From: CAVPDA01 sp963702495
GTDB lineage: Bacteria; Pseudomonadota; Gammaproteobacteria; Burkholderiales; Rhodocyclaceae
Direction: 5' to 3'
NCBI GenBank assembly: GCA_963702495.1
Contig: CAVPDA010000019.1
Location: forward strand, 1 to 64,000
Length of the DNA: 64,000 bases
The notes under the pieces were generated by a model. It was not told the origin of the DNA. It ran no database searches and saw only the letters and a program-made list of their open reading frames with translations. Position numbers and translations under genes: made by a program. Of this stretch, positions 42,559-51,639 are shown piece after piece. Position 1 is the stretch's first letter, and every line of letters starts with the position of its first letter.

Positions 42559-42660
42559 TCGCATGGATGCAGGTGTTGGGGCGGCGACGAGCCGATCATA
42601 CCGGCAACAAGAACAATTCGCGAGCAGCGCCGGTAATCGCACTCTCGGGGGGAGAGGACT

Positions 42661-45432
42661 ATGGCATGGACACTACCCAAGCTTTCCCGGCGCACATTCC
42701 TTCAAGTTAGCAGCTATGGCGCCGCCAGTCTGACTCTGCTGAAACCGGCGGCCGCCTTGCTCGGCGGACCAGAGCCCTCCGCCGCAGCCGGCGAGGAGAA
42801 GGTTTACAGCATATGCAACTTCTGTTCCACGCTCTGCAATATCCAGGCTACGACGCGCACGGTGAACGGCGTGAAGCGGATCGTGAAGCTGGACGGCAAC
42901 CCCAATTCCACCCTCAACCGCGGCAAGATGTGCGCGCGCGGCCAGTCCGGGCTGCGTCAGACCTATGACAACGACCGCTTCAAGAAGCCCCTCATCCGTG
43001 TAGAAGGAAGCGCGCGCGGTGAAATGAAGTTTCGCGCCGTCGAGTGGGACGAGGCCTGGAAATACATCGAAGAGAAGACCAGGAAGGCGGCTCTCAAGCC
43101 ATGGGAATGGACCATGGTTGGCGGCTGGACCTCGTGCGTGTTCTATATGAATTGGTCGGTGCCCTTCGCAATGGCGAACGAGATTCCCAACATTATCGCC
43201 TCGCCGATGCAGCATTGCGTCACCACGGGCCACCTCGGCACCGACGCGGTGACCGGCAACTTCAACGTCCATGACGAGATCCTGCCCGATTACGACAACG
43301 CGAAGTACATCCTGCTGATGGGCAACAACGCGTCCATGGGGGCCGTGTCCACGTGCCGAATCGTGCGCATGGCGCAGGGCATGAAGAAGGGCGCCAAGGT
43401 GGTTGCGCTCGACCCACGTCTATCGGAGACGGCGGCTAAGGCCGCCGAGTGGATTCCCATTCGCCCTGGGACGGACCTGGACTTCGCCCTTGCCATGTTC
43501 AAGGAGATGCTGGACAACGGCTATTACGACGGCGAGTTCCTGCGCCTGCACACCAATATGCCCTTCCTCTGTTACAAGGACGACAAGGGCGAATGGCAGT
43601 TGGCGAGGGACAAGGAAGGCCGGCCCATGGCCGCAGAGGAAGGAAGCAGGGGCGTGCGCGTTGTGCCTGCCTACAGCCATACCAACGTCCAAGACACTGA
43701 CGGCAGATCCTTTTACCCCGCCCTGGAGGTTCGGAGGGACTTTTCTTTCCAGGGCAAGGCGATGATGACCGTGTTCCAGGCGCAGCGCGAGGAAATCAAA
43801 ACCTGTACCCCGGAGTGGGCGCAAAAGACCACAGGCATCCCGGCCGACACAATCCGCCGTATCGCTTACGAGTTCGGCAATACGCGCCCGGCGATCATCG
43901 ACCCGGGCTGGCACGGTGCCCGCTACGGAAGCATTATGATGACAAGGCGCGTACAGGCCATGATCCAGGCCCTCACCGGCGGCATCGACAAGGAGGGGGG
44001 CTGGATCATGAGCGGTGAGTTTCACCACAAGGTCGAGCAGATGCACAAGGCCAAGGCGCAAGGTCAGGAGATGCCGGCGCCGCTCACGAGTAAGGCAGGG
44101 CTCGACTTCGCGAATTTGGTGATTGGAGCGTTTTCCAAGGGCGACAACTTTTCGCACGGACACCCCGGGTGGGCGTGGGCCTATTCACAACAGCAAAAGG
44201 CAGAGGGCAAGCCTTGGGTGGCTCTACCGGCGATGGCCGACGAGGGGCTCAAAGAGTCCGTGGAAGGGCAGCTCAAGTGGAAGGGCAAGCCCTATCGCAC
44301 CCGCGCCCTGTTCATCAATGCGGCGAATCCGGTGCGCCACTACTACCCCGACACCTACTGGAAGGAACTGATGCAGCATCCGAGCATGGAGCTTGTCATC
44401 TGTCTCGAAGTGCTGCCCTCGGATACCACGCCCTATGCGGATGTCATTCTACCCTCGAGCACTTATCTGGAGCGTAGCGAGCCCAACCTCTACGGCAATG
44501 GCGTGAATCAGGACCTGGCAGTCGTCACCCGCTATGCGGCCATCGACCCGCTCTACGATAGCGCCGAGGCCCCTGACGTGCTGCTGCGGCTCACCGAGAT
44601 CCTGGGCGGTAAACAGGAGCGGCTGCTCGGGGCCATGGACAAACTCACCGGCCTGCCGGCAGCATCAGTCCGCTCAGCGCTTGACAGACACCGCAAGGCC
44701 GGCCACAAGAACCCATTCAGCGAGGCCTGCCGCGACGTGAGCTTTCAGCAAACGGCCAAGCGCTTAGGCGTATCGGTGGAGTATCTGGACAAGACGCTGC
44801 GGGAGAGGGGGGTGTATCACGAAGCAAGCTGGCGTGACCTGCTGACGAAGACCGCAATCCCGCGCAAGCTGCCGGCCATTACGCCGAGCGGGCGCATCGA
44901 GTTCTACAGCGGTCTGTTCGAAAGCCTGCGCGCCACCGGCGCCAGTGGGCCTCACTTCAGCGTATTGGCAGCCCATATCCCGGCCAAGTGCCGTTCCGAC
45001 AAGGGAATGGACGAGCCGCTGGCGGATGATGAGTTCTACTTCACCTACGGCAAGACGCCCACCGTGTCCTATGGTTCGACAAACAGCAACAATCCGGTGA
45101 TCGCCGCCATCAACACCCTCAAGAAGGACATCTACACCGGCGTATGGATACACCCGGACCGGGCCAGGAAGCTGGGGATCGACAACGGGGGGGCGATCGT
45201 CCTCACCAATCTTCTATCGGGCCAAAAGGCCACGGGGCGCGCCTATGTCACGCACATGGTGCGGCGCGACACGCTATTCCTGCAATCGTCTTTCGGCATC
45301 GAGAACCCGGAACTGACGCGCAGCTACGGCATGGGGGGCACGGCCACCAACAAGCTGATCCCGCACATCGTCGAACCCGTGGTTGCCGGATTCCGCTCCC
45401 AGGAATTCACCATCCGGGTCGCCAAAGCCTGA
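42661..45432 (+). CDS. Tat-exported molybdopterin oxidoreductase, catalytic subunit
   Basis: 923 aa, ATG at 42661 after GGGGGGAGAGGACT. DMSO-reductase superfamily, periplasm-facing. Twin-arginine signal SRRTFLQVSSYG (residues 9-20). A [4Fe-4S] motif Cys52, Cys55, Cys59 and Cys91, then a Cys186 in PMQHCVTTGHLGTD that could ligate Mo (or W). Later motifs: LLMGNNASMGAVSTCRIVRM and DPRLSETAAKAAEWIPIRPG. Size and Cys ligand resemble polysulfide/thiosulfate/tetrathionate or arsenate reductases, but not enough to choose. The next genes encode a ferredoxin, an NrfD-like anchor and a TorD-like chaperone: a complex iron-sulfur molybdoenzyme. Confidence 0.85.
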   Translation: MAWTLPKLSRRTFLQVSSYGAASLTLLKPAAALLGGPEPSAAAGEEKVYSICNFCSTLCNIQATTRTVNGVKRIVKLDGNPNSTLNRGKMCARGQSGLRQTYDNDRFKKPLIRVEGSARGEMKFRAVEWDEAWKYIEEKTRKAALKPWEWTMVGGWTSCVFYMNWSVPFAMANEIPNIIASPMQHCVTTGHLGTDAVTGNFNVHDEILPDYDNAKYILLMGNNASMGAVSTCRIVRMAQGMKKGAKVVALDPRLSETAAKAAEWIPIRPGTDLDFALAMFKEMLDNGYYDGEFLRLHTNMPFLCYKDDKGEWQLARDKEGRPMAAEEGSRGVRVVPAYSHTNVQDTDGRSFYPALEVRRDFSFQGKAMMTVFQAQREEIKTCTPEWAQKTTGIPADTIRRIAYEFGNTRPAIIDPGWHGARYGSIMMTRRVQAMIQALTGGIDKEGGWIMSGEFHHKVEQMHKAKAQGQEMPAPLTSKAGLDFANLVIGAFSKGDNFSHGHPGWAWAYSQQQKAEGKPWVALPAMADEGLKESVEGQLKWKGKPYRTRALFINAANPVRHYYPDTYWKELMQHPSMELVICLEVLPSDTTPYADVILPSSTYLERSEPNLYGNGVNQDLAVVTRYAAIDPLYDSAEAPDVLLRLTEILGGKQERLLGAMDKLTGLPAASVRSALDRHRKAGHKNPFSEACRDVSFQQTAKRLGVSVEYLDKTLRERGVYHEASWRDLLTKTAIPRKLPAITPSGRIEFYSGLFESLRATGASGPHFSVLAAHIPAKCRSDKGMDEPLADDEFYFTYGKTPTVSYGSTNSNNPVIAAINTLKKDIYTGVWIHPDRARKLGIDNGGAIVLTNLLSGQKATGRAYVTHMVRRDTLFLQSSFGIENPELTRSYGMGGTATNKLIPHIVEPVVAGFRSQEFTIRVAKA

Positions 45433-45454
45433 GCTTTGAGGAGGAGCAACGACC

Positions 45455-46069
45455 ATGACCCAACACTACGCGATGGTCATCGACCTAAACACCTGCGTGG
45501 GTTGCAATGCCTGCATGGCGGCGTGCGCCATGGAGAACGAAACGCCGGTGTGGAGCAACAAGTGGCGCACCTACGTCCACGACATCGAGGTAGGTGTCGG
45601 GGACCAGGTGCGCCGGCGCTTCTTCCCGCGCCTGTGCAACCACTGCGACAACCCGCCCTGCATGAGCGTATGCCCGACGGGCGCCACCTACAAGCTGGAC
45701 AACGGCATCGTGATGGTGGACGACGATCTGTGCATGGGCTGCCGCGCCTGCGCCATGGCCTGTCCCTACGACGCCCGCTACGATTACAACTACGGCGATG
45801 TGCGGGAAGCCAAGAAGTTTTATGGCGGCTTGTCCCACCGCAGCGGCCCGAGCGTGGATAAGTGCTCCTTCTGCGCCCACCGGGTGGCCCAGGGCCTCAA
45901 GCCGGCCTGTGTGGTGACCTGCGTGGGCTCGGCGCGCATGTTCGGCGATCTGAACGACCCCCATGACGAGGTTGCCAAGCTCGTCGCCTCGGGCGCGGCC
46001 AAACCCCTGATGGCGCACCTGGGCACGCGGCCCAACGTGTTCTATATCGGTGACATTGAAAGAGGATGA
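45455..46069 (+). CDS. four-cluster ferredoxin-like electron-transfer subunit
   Basis: 204 aa, ATG at 45455 after GAGGAGGAGCAACGACC. DmsB/PsrB/NrfC family. Cysteine groups: NTCVGCNACMAACAMENET, LCNHCDNPPCMSVCPTGATY, DLCMGCRACAMACPYDARYD and KCSFCAHRVAQGLKPACVVTC region give four [4Fe-4S] clusters. It passes electrons between the membrane subunit and the Mo subunit. 22-bp gap after the Mo gene; the NrfD gene starts 7 bp after its stop. Confidence 0.9.
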   Translation: MTQHYAMVIDLNTCVGCNACMAACAMENETPVWSNKWRTYVHDIEVGVGDQVRRRFFPRLCNHCDNPPCMSVCPTGATYKLDNGIVMVDDDLCMGCRACAMACPYDARYDYNYGDVREAKKFYGGLSHRSGPSVDKCSFCAHRVAQGLKPACVVTCVGSARMFGDLNDPHDEVAKLVASGAAKPLMAHLGTRPNVFYIGDIERG

Positions 46070-46076
46070 GCGAGCC

Positions 46077-47138
46077 ATGTATTACGCGACACAAGATATC
46101 TGGACTTGGTGGATCGCCGTCTATCTGTTCCTCGGCGGTCTGGGAGCCGCGGCCGTGGCCGTGAGCTGCCTCACCGACATGTACCTGAAACCCCACAAGC
46201 TGCTGGTTCTCTGGGGCAACCTCGGTGGCGTCGTGATGCTCGCGGCCGGTTCGTCGCTGTTGTTTTTTCACCTGCTGCACCACCTCGCAGTGATCGGCGC
46301 CCTCAATCCGCTGGTGTTGTTGAGGAAGCCGGACGCATGGATCGCCTGGGGCACGCAGTTCATCATGTGGATGATGGTCTGGGCCGTGGTGTACTCGTTG
46401 CCCTACATGCGACAGACCGCCTTTTTTGCCAACATGCCGCTGGTGGGAAAGGTGTTGAAGTGGGCACCGGTAGTTTGGTTCTCGGACTTGGCCTTGAGGT
46501 TCCACCGGCCCATTGGCTGGCTCGCCACCGTCACCGGTGTTGGTACGGTTGTCTATACGGGCCTGCTGCTCCAGTCGTTCCCGGCGGTTGCCCTGTGGCA
46601 CAACCCCGGCGTGCCGGTACTGTTTACCGTCTCCGGCTTCTCGACCGCCCTGGCCTTCCTGCTCCTGGTAATGTACTGGGTGATCCGGGAGGACGCGGAA
46701 CTGCACTCGGTGCGGGTCTTCTACGAGCGCGCCGACGTCATCCTGATCGCTGCGGAACTGGTGCTGATCTTTGTGTTCTTCAACTACACCTTGCACGGTT
46801 CCGAGTCGGCCCGCCACTCAGCCAAGCTGCTGTGGACCGACGCCGGGTGGATCGTGGGATTCGTCCTTCTGGGCCTGATCGTTCCCCTTATAATCGAACT
46901 AAAGGGGGTCACCAAGGGTTGGAACGGACATGCGATGCTAAGCATGGCTGCGGTACTGGTGCTAAGCGGTGGCTACCTGCTGCGGCACTATTTCTTGTAC
47001 GCCGGCGTCTACGAGCGCCCCTATCCGCCGCATGGCTACAGCGCCCACCGCGACCTGCCCGAAGCTCCGACGGAGCGCATGACGATCCTGGTCCCGATCG
47101 AGAACCGTCAAGTGGTGGAGCGCCGTGCCGGCGACTGA
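46077..47138 (+). CDS. NrfD-family quinol-interacting membrane subunit
   Basis: 353 aa from ATG at 46077. Eight or nine transmembrane helices (WWIAVYLFLGGLGAAAVAVS, LGGVVMLAAGSSLLFFHLL, WGTQFIMWMMVWAVVYSL, ILIAAELVLIFVFFNYTLHG, GWIVGFVLLGLIVPLIIELK). NrfD/PsrC-type proteins anchor the complex and exchange electrons with the quinone pool. Overlaps the chaperone gene by 14 bp. An upstream start at 46050 is possible. Confidence 0.85.
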   Translation: MYYATQDIWTWWIAVYLFLGGLGAAAVAVSCLTDMYLKPHKLLVLWGNLGGVVMLAAGSSLLFFHLLHHLAVIGALNPLVLLRKPDAWIAWGTQFIMWMMVWAVVYSLPYMRQTAFFANMPLVGKVLKWAPVVWFSDLALRFHRPIGWLATVTGVGTVVYTGLLLQSFPAVALWHNPGVPVLFTVSGFSTALAFLLLVMYWVIREDAELHSVRVFYERADVILIAAELVLIFVFFNYTLHGSESARHSAKLLWTDAGWIVGFVLLGLIVPLIIELKGVTKGWNGHAMLSMAAVLVLSGGYLLRHYFLYAGVYERPYPPHGYSAHRDLPEAPTERMTILVPIENRQVVERRAGD

Positions 47139-47658
47139 GCTGAAGGCGCAGGATCTGCTCGACTTCGTCGCGCTGCTGTCCCAGCCCGACGAGGACGGCG
47201 TCCCGGTGGTGACAGACCTGGCGCGACGACACCCCTGGCTTGCCGCGGCGTTAGACGAACTTGAGGAGGTACCCTTGGCGCATTGGCAGGCTGAGCACAC
47301 CCGCTTGTTCGTGAGCGGCCACCCCGCCACCGTGTGCCCGCCCTTCGCGTCGGCTTACTGTCACGGACAGATGTACGGACCGATCGTGGGGCAGGCGCAG
47401 GGTTTCTTTCGCTCTCTGGGCTTGGAGGCGGAAACAGGTGTTCCAGGCGATTATCTTGGCACCATCCTGGAATGCGCAGCCTGGCTCCTGGAACAGGATG
47501 CGCGAGGAAGCGACGCTTGGTGCATCCTGTGGCGGGATTTCCTAGACCCGTGGGTTCCTCAATTCGCGGCGGACATGCAGCGCGGCGCCCGGCTGCTCCT
47601 TTATCGAGAGCTGGGCCGGCGCCTCGCATGGCTCTGCCGGGATTGCCGCTTAGTTTAG
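47125..47658 (+). CDS. TorD-family molybdoenzyme chaperone
   Basis: 177 aa with GTG start at 47125, inside the NrfD gene. All-helical TorD/DmsD fold: HWQAEHTRLFVSGHPATVCP holds the FxxxGHPxxxxP-type motif, followed by FASAYCHGQMYGPIVGQAQG and GVPGDYLGTILECAAWLLEQ (the D-x-L/E region). Such chaperones bind the Tat signal and insert the cofactor before export. Co-expressed with its likely client at 42661. Confidence 0.85.
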   Translation: MPATELKAQDLLDFVALLSQPDEDGVPVVTDLARRHPWLAAALDELEEVPLAHWQAEHTRLFVSGHPATVCPPFASAYCHGQMYGPIVGQAQGFFRSLGLEAETGVPGDYLGTILECAAWLLEQDARGSDAWCILWRDFLDPWVPQFAADMQRGARLLLYRELGRRLAWLCRDCRLV

Positions 47659-47899
47659 GCGATTTCTGATATGCGCGATCATCTCGGCACGCAGCAGGCG
47701 CGGTCGCGGTCTCGCGAAAGACGCGGGTGCTTGTGACTGAATTCTTGACAATCCTGGCGATCAATCTAACCCCGGGATGGTTCGCTCAGGGCATACAAGG
47801 AAGTTGTCCCCTTGTTCGGACGATAAGGCTTTTCCGGCCATATCAGGATGCGGGAACCTCTATGGTTCCGGCTCGGCAGGCTTAGGGGAGTCGCCTGCC

Positions 47900-48463
47900 G
47901 TGGCTGCCTGGGAGATCTACAGCCCGCATGCACAGGACAGCACTGTCGTGGGCGAGGTGCTGAACACCTACCAGGAGATCTACCAGCGGTGCTTCGCCGC
48001 AGCGTTGACGGTCAATCACCGTCTCCCGATCGAGGTCCGGGCCTACCGCCACTACCGCGACTGGCGGATATCCCTGCTGCTCACCCCTTGGCACTTGGCG
48101 CGCCTTATGATCCCCGAGGCCGCGCCGGCTGTGAACCTGCCATCGGAGTGGAGCGCCCAGGCGCGAGCCGGTGCCGATTACGCGGTCATCGGGCCTGCCA
48201 TGCCCTTGGCTATCCTTTCCAGTCGGGAGCGTGCCCACCTGAACTACCAACCTCGCCTGGGGCACTACTTTGTGCAGCCCCTCATCCAGTCCATGCAGCG
48301 GTTTTCGACGCCAGAAGAAGTGTTCCAAGAATGGGGCGGAGTCATCGCGTTGCGCGACCGCAACATAGCGCTGCGCAGACAGCACTGCGAGTGGCAGAGC
48401 GAGGTGTCGCGGCGGGAGTTGTTCGCCCGCCTAGTGCGTGGCGCCCCGCCTCAGGCGTGCTGA
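47900..48463 (+). CDS. HybE-like [NiFe]-hydrogenase assembly chaperone, orphan
   Basis: GTG at 47900 follows TTAGGGGAGTCGCC, so I prefer it to the ATG at 47777. 187 aa. The HybE motif core RDWRISLLLTPWHLARLMIP is present, then AVIGPAMPLAILSSRERAHL, GHYFVQPLIQSMQRFSTPEE. HybE-type chaperones bind the hydrogenase small-subunit precursor. No hydrogenase gene lies in this window, and the gene is 240 bp after the TorD gene on the same strand. It may serve an unlinked hydrogenase or, less likely, the molybdoenzyme. Confidence 0.7.
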   Translation: MAAWEIYSPHAQDSTVVGEVLNTYQEIYQRCFAAALTVNHRLPIEVRAYRHYRDWRISLLLTPWHLARLMIPEAAPAVNLPSEWSAQARAGADYAVIGPAMPLAILSSRERAHLNYQPRLGHYFVQPLIQSMQRFSTPEEVFQEWGGVIALRDRNIALRRQHCEWQSEVSRRELFARLVRGAPPQAC

Positions 48464-48543
48464 CGGCCCGTCCCAGGACCAGTGTCTGAGCAGTTGCGGC
48501 GCAATTGGGTCTTGCACGCCGGAAGGCTGTGTGACAGGGCGCC

Positions 48544-48666
48544 TCAGCCTTGCAACACGAAGCCGAGCAGCGCACCGGCCGCAAGCACAGCACAGGCGGC
48601 GCAGTATATGGCGGTAATGAAGCTCAGGCCGGCGAAGGCGTCTTTCAAAGTCTGCGTGGTTCGCAT
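48544..48666 (-). CDS. small membrane protein, 40 aa
   Basis: ATG at 48666 follows CGAGGAAGAATC. Sequence MRTTQTLKDAFAGLSFITAI then YCAACAVLAAGALLGFVLQG: one hydrophobic helix and a short basic N-terminus. Convergent with the HybE gene. Small proteins of this type occur as accessory subunits of respiratory complexes, but the assignment is only by shape. Confidence 0.45.
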   Translation of the reverse strand: MRTTQTLKDAFAGLSFITAIYCAACAVLAAGALLGFVLQG

Positions 48667-49390
48667 GATTCTTCCTCGTTCCTACTGTTTCTGACGGCAT
48701 TCGTCACAACGTGGTGCGACAGTTTCAAATGAGTATCGGCATTGCTCAGGTGTTCTGAAGCCGCATATTAGCATATCCGCAGGTACTACTGTAATCGTGG
48801 TACTCGCGAGGCGGTAGGGTATCCGTGCTCTTGCGTGCTTTGTTCCAACGAGCTCGGATTCGTGCAGGAACAATCGTGTGCGCCGTATCGCGCCGAGGCT
48901 ACCCGACATTCGCCTTCCGGGCGCATAAATGACGGCAGCGGGTCGGGCTCGGCCGCGCGAACCGCGAACTGCGGACGTTCATGTGCGGCAGCCGGGTCAA
49001 TGTCCGGTGATCCATGTAGAGCGGACGGAACTGACCAAGAGGCCAGTGTCGGCTCTGGCCGAATTGCCGCCCGAGAAGCGATCTTCTTGACTGCCTCCTC
49101 CACCACCGCAAGCGGACGATCGTCGGATCCATGCCCGACCATCGCTTTTCGAGCCGCGGCCGGTCTCCGCGTGAAAGACCCGACGACTGGCTTTCGCTGG
49201 GTCGCCACCGCGTGACAGCCAGTCCCGCTTGGTTCAAGTCGTCGCCGGGGAACGGCTCGGTCAACGGGTTCCATGGTGCTACGCGCAGCCGGGCGGGATG
49301 GGTCGAAGCCGGCCGCCGCCGACGGCCCGTGCCAAGCCGAATTTCGCAGCGCCTCGCCGCAGCCAGTGCCGCCGGCGCAGATTGCCGCAG
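48667..49390. other. intergenic region with repeat copy B
   Basis: About 720 bp without a supported gene. Contains the 80-bp repeat partner of 24817-24896 (48981-49060). Confidence 0.4.
48981..49060 (+). repeat. 80-bp dispersed repeat, copy B
   Basis: Inverted partner of 24817-24896, near-identical over 80 bp, in another gene-free stretch. Confidence 0.6.
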
Positions 49391-50635
49391 TCAGCCGTTG
49401 GCCGTTGTCGGAATCCGCGACCGTGCGACGGGGGGCAACGCCGGCATCGGCTTGTCCGTGTGCCACACCCACACGTCCGCCGGCAGGCCCGCCAGGACTT
49501 TCTGCTTCGCCACCCTTTCCTTTTCCTCCATCCCCACAACATGCAGCGCGGTGGGCTTGTCTCCGGTGTCGAGCAGCAGCGCGGTGGCGAGTCCGGCGCC
49601 GTTTTTCGCGTCGTAGCGCAGGGGCTTATAAAAGGCCCGCGATTGCTCGGTCAGTGCACGCACCAACTCCAGCTCGTGCAGCCCTTCCACCGGGATCCAA
49701 TTGTCCGCGCTCACCAGCATGAACGCGACCGTGTCGATCTGGTAGAGGTACTCGCGCTTCGCATAGACCAGCGCGCAGACGATGATGCGCGTGCGCGGCT
49801 GCGTCTCGATCGCCTGGGCCTGGAACATCGGCGCGTAGAGGCGCTCGATGCGCGCCCAGACCTTCTCTTCCACGAACAGCGGCCGCTCGGGCATGTGTTT
49901 GAGCCACACTTCGCGACCATACGGTCTTGCCTCGGATCCCCTGTACTCGCCCAGGACGATCATCATCCTGAACTGCGAGTCCTCATCCCTGCTGTGCAGG
50001 CACGAGAACGCCTGGCGGCGCCGCTCCACGATCTCGTCCTTCTTCTCGGCGTCGAAGGGTTCGGGAATGGTGAAGCGTTCGGTCAGTGGCACACCCTTCA
50101 CTTTCACCCCTTCGAGCCCCTCGCGGGCGTACCGCCAGATCACGCCATAGGCGCGCTTGTTCTTCATCGCCGGGTAGTAGCGGTTGAACCGCGCCCGCTC
50201 CCAGACGTAGTGCATCAGCCCCTGCATGCCCAGGCGCGGCGGCGGCGGCGAGACCTGCGTTGCGGGAAATCCCGGGCCTTGGGGTGCACTGGTGGGCGCG
50301 GCTCGTCCCGGGTAGCGCACCATCGGGAATGACAGCCGCAGGTCGATCTCCTCGGGCGAGCGCTCGATCGCCGCCTCGCGTAGGAACGTGCCGATTCCGC
50401 TCAGTACGGGGTCCAGCTCGTACGAGGGGCAGGATGGGTGATGCAGGTGCCCTTTGTCGGGCATGCGCTTGACGAGATATTCCCGGTGCTTGGCGACGTA
50501 CATCTCGACACCGCCGGGCACGCACAGACACCACGCTCGCTCCGGCGTCCCGTAGATCTGGGCGAGAGCCTCCTGCAGCCGCGCATCCTGCGCATCGAAG
50601 CGCACACCCTTGACGAAGAACCGCTGGCCGTCCAT
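49391..50635 (-). CDS. DUF1173-family protein
   Basis: 414 aa. Matches my memory of DUF1173, a family of unknown function on integrative elements and plasmids: MDGQRFFVKGVRFDAQDARL start, HHPSCPSYELDPVLSGIG with its Cys pair, LMHYVWERARFNRYYPAMK, and WIPVEGLHELELVRALTEQS near the end. The C-terminal end (ALPPVARSRIPTTANG) is polar. It starts 3 bp after the recombinase-fold gene on the same strand, so the two are probably coupled. A helicase or DNA-transfer accessory role is a guess. Confidence 0.65.
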   Translation of the reverse strand: MDGQRFFVKGVRFDAQDARLQEALAQIYGTPERAWCLCVPGGVEMYVAKHREYLVKRMPDKGHLHHPSCPSYELDPVLSGIGTFLREAAIERSPEEIDLRLSFPMVRYPGRAAPTSAPQGPGFPATQVSPPPPRLGMQGLMHYVWERARFNRYYPAMKNKRAYGVIWRYAREGLEGVKVKGVPLTERFTIPEPFDAEKKDEIVERRRQAFSCLHSRDEDSQFRMMIVLGEYRGSEARPYGREVWLKHMPERPLFVEEKVWARIERLYAPMFQAQAIETQPRTRIIVCALVYAKREYLYQIDTVAFMLVSADNWIPVEGLHELELVRALTEQSRAFYKPLRYDAKNGAGLATALLLDTGDKPTALHVVGMEEKERVAKQKVLAGLPADVWVWHTDKPMPALPPVARSRIPTTANG

Positions 50636-50638
50636 GGC

Positions 50639-51571
50639 TCAGAGCAGCTCGCTGATGGCTTTGCGCAACGGCTGCGGATCGCTCGCCAGCAGGCGTCTGA
50701 CCGCCGGTGAGGAGATGCCCAGGACCAGGCCCACCTGCTCGATGGCGCAGCCCCGCTCGGTGAGCCGTCGCGCCACGGTGCGCCGTGCGCTCAGCGCACT
50801 GACCCCGGGCAGCCCCGCCTTGCGGAAGATGCGTCGGTAGATCTCCAGGACGGAGCGGCATTTGTGCTGCAGCCCGCGGCCGCAGACCTCGGCGTGGACC
50901 GCCATCGGCTCCCCCTCCGCGGTCAGGAACAGCCTGCTGTCCGGGGCCAGTCCGCGGTACGCTCCGCTGCGCCCTGCGCCCTGGCCGTTGCGCACCCGCT
51001 CCACGAGGTACTCATCGATGGCGGCGACGAGTTTCACATTGGCAAAGAACAGCGGCCGCGCCGCGCCGTTGATGGCCGCCTGCGCCCGCAGGGTCGATTC
51101 GACGCGGACGCTGCCGCCCTCCTCCAGGTAATCGCCCACCTCCAGGCGTGCCACCTCCAGCGGTTTCGCCCCGGTGGCGAACAGCACATAGAGCATGGCG
51201 ACATCGCGCGCGCGGAAGTGGCTATGCGCCCGCGTGATCGCCACGACGTGATCGAGATCCGCGTCGCTCAGCGCCACGCTCCGGCGTGCGACGGGCGATG
51301 GCTGCGGCGGGCGAAAGTGCGCGATTGCATCAATCAAGGCGTCGCGCGCGCGACGCAGCTCCGGGATCAGGACGGGGGCACCGGGTGCCACGCCCGGTAG
51401 GCCGACGCTCGACGCCAGTTCGCGGGCGATGGCCTTGACCCGCTGCTCGACCAGGGTGCGGCTGACGCCCGCTTGGCGGGCGACCTCGGCGTAAGGGGTG
51501 CCATCCAGCACCTGCCTCAACATACCCAGGGACTGCGCCATCGAATCCGGACTCACCTGCCCTCTCCCCAT
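50639..51571 (-). CDS. recombinase-fold protein lacking catalytic residues
   Basis: 310 aa. N-terminal helix-turn-helix (PYAEVARQAGVSRTLVEQRV), central ATGAKPLEVARLEVGDYLEE and C-terminal SARRTVARRLTERGCAIEQV then LGISSPAVRRLL. This is the tyrosine-recombinase layout, but the first Arg position is Lys (GAKPLE), HxxR is replaced by SARR, and no Tyr follows the GLVLGI box. So it is likely a DNA-binding regulator or an inactive recombinase. Coupled with DUF1173. Confidence 0.6.
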   Translation of the reverse strand: MGRGQVSPDSMAQSLGMLRQVLDGTPYAEVARQAGVSRTLVEQRVKAIARELASSVGLPGVAPGAPVLIPELRRARDALIDAIAHFRPPQPSPVARRSVALSDADLDHVVAITRAHSHFRARDVAMLYVLFATGAKPLEVARLEVGDYLEEGGSVRVESTLRAQAAINGAARPLFFANVKLVAAIDEYLVERVRNGQGAGRSGAYRGLAPDSRLFLTAEGEPMAVHAEVCGRGLQHKCRSVLEIYRRIFRKAGLPGVSALSARRTVARRLTERGCAIEQVGLVLGISSPAVRRLLASDPQPLRKAISELL

Positions 51572-51639
51572 CGGCTTTCACCGATGGGATTGCACCGTGT
51601 TTGGCGGCCTGCCGCTACCCGGAATGGGGCCGATTTTGG

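Noticed and set aside
48667..49472. ORFs on both strands in the 48.7-49.4 kb gap
   Set aside because: No motifs or ribosome sites; repeat-containing intergenic DNA.
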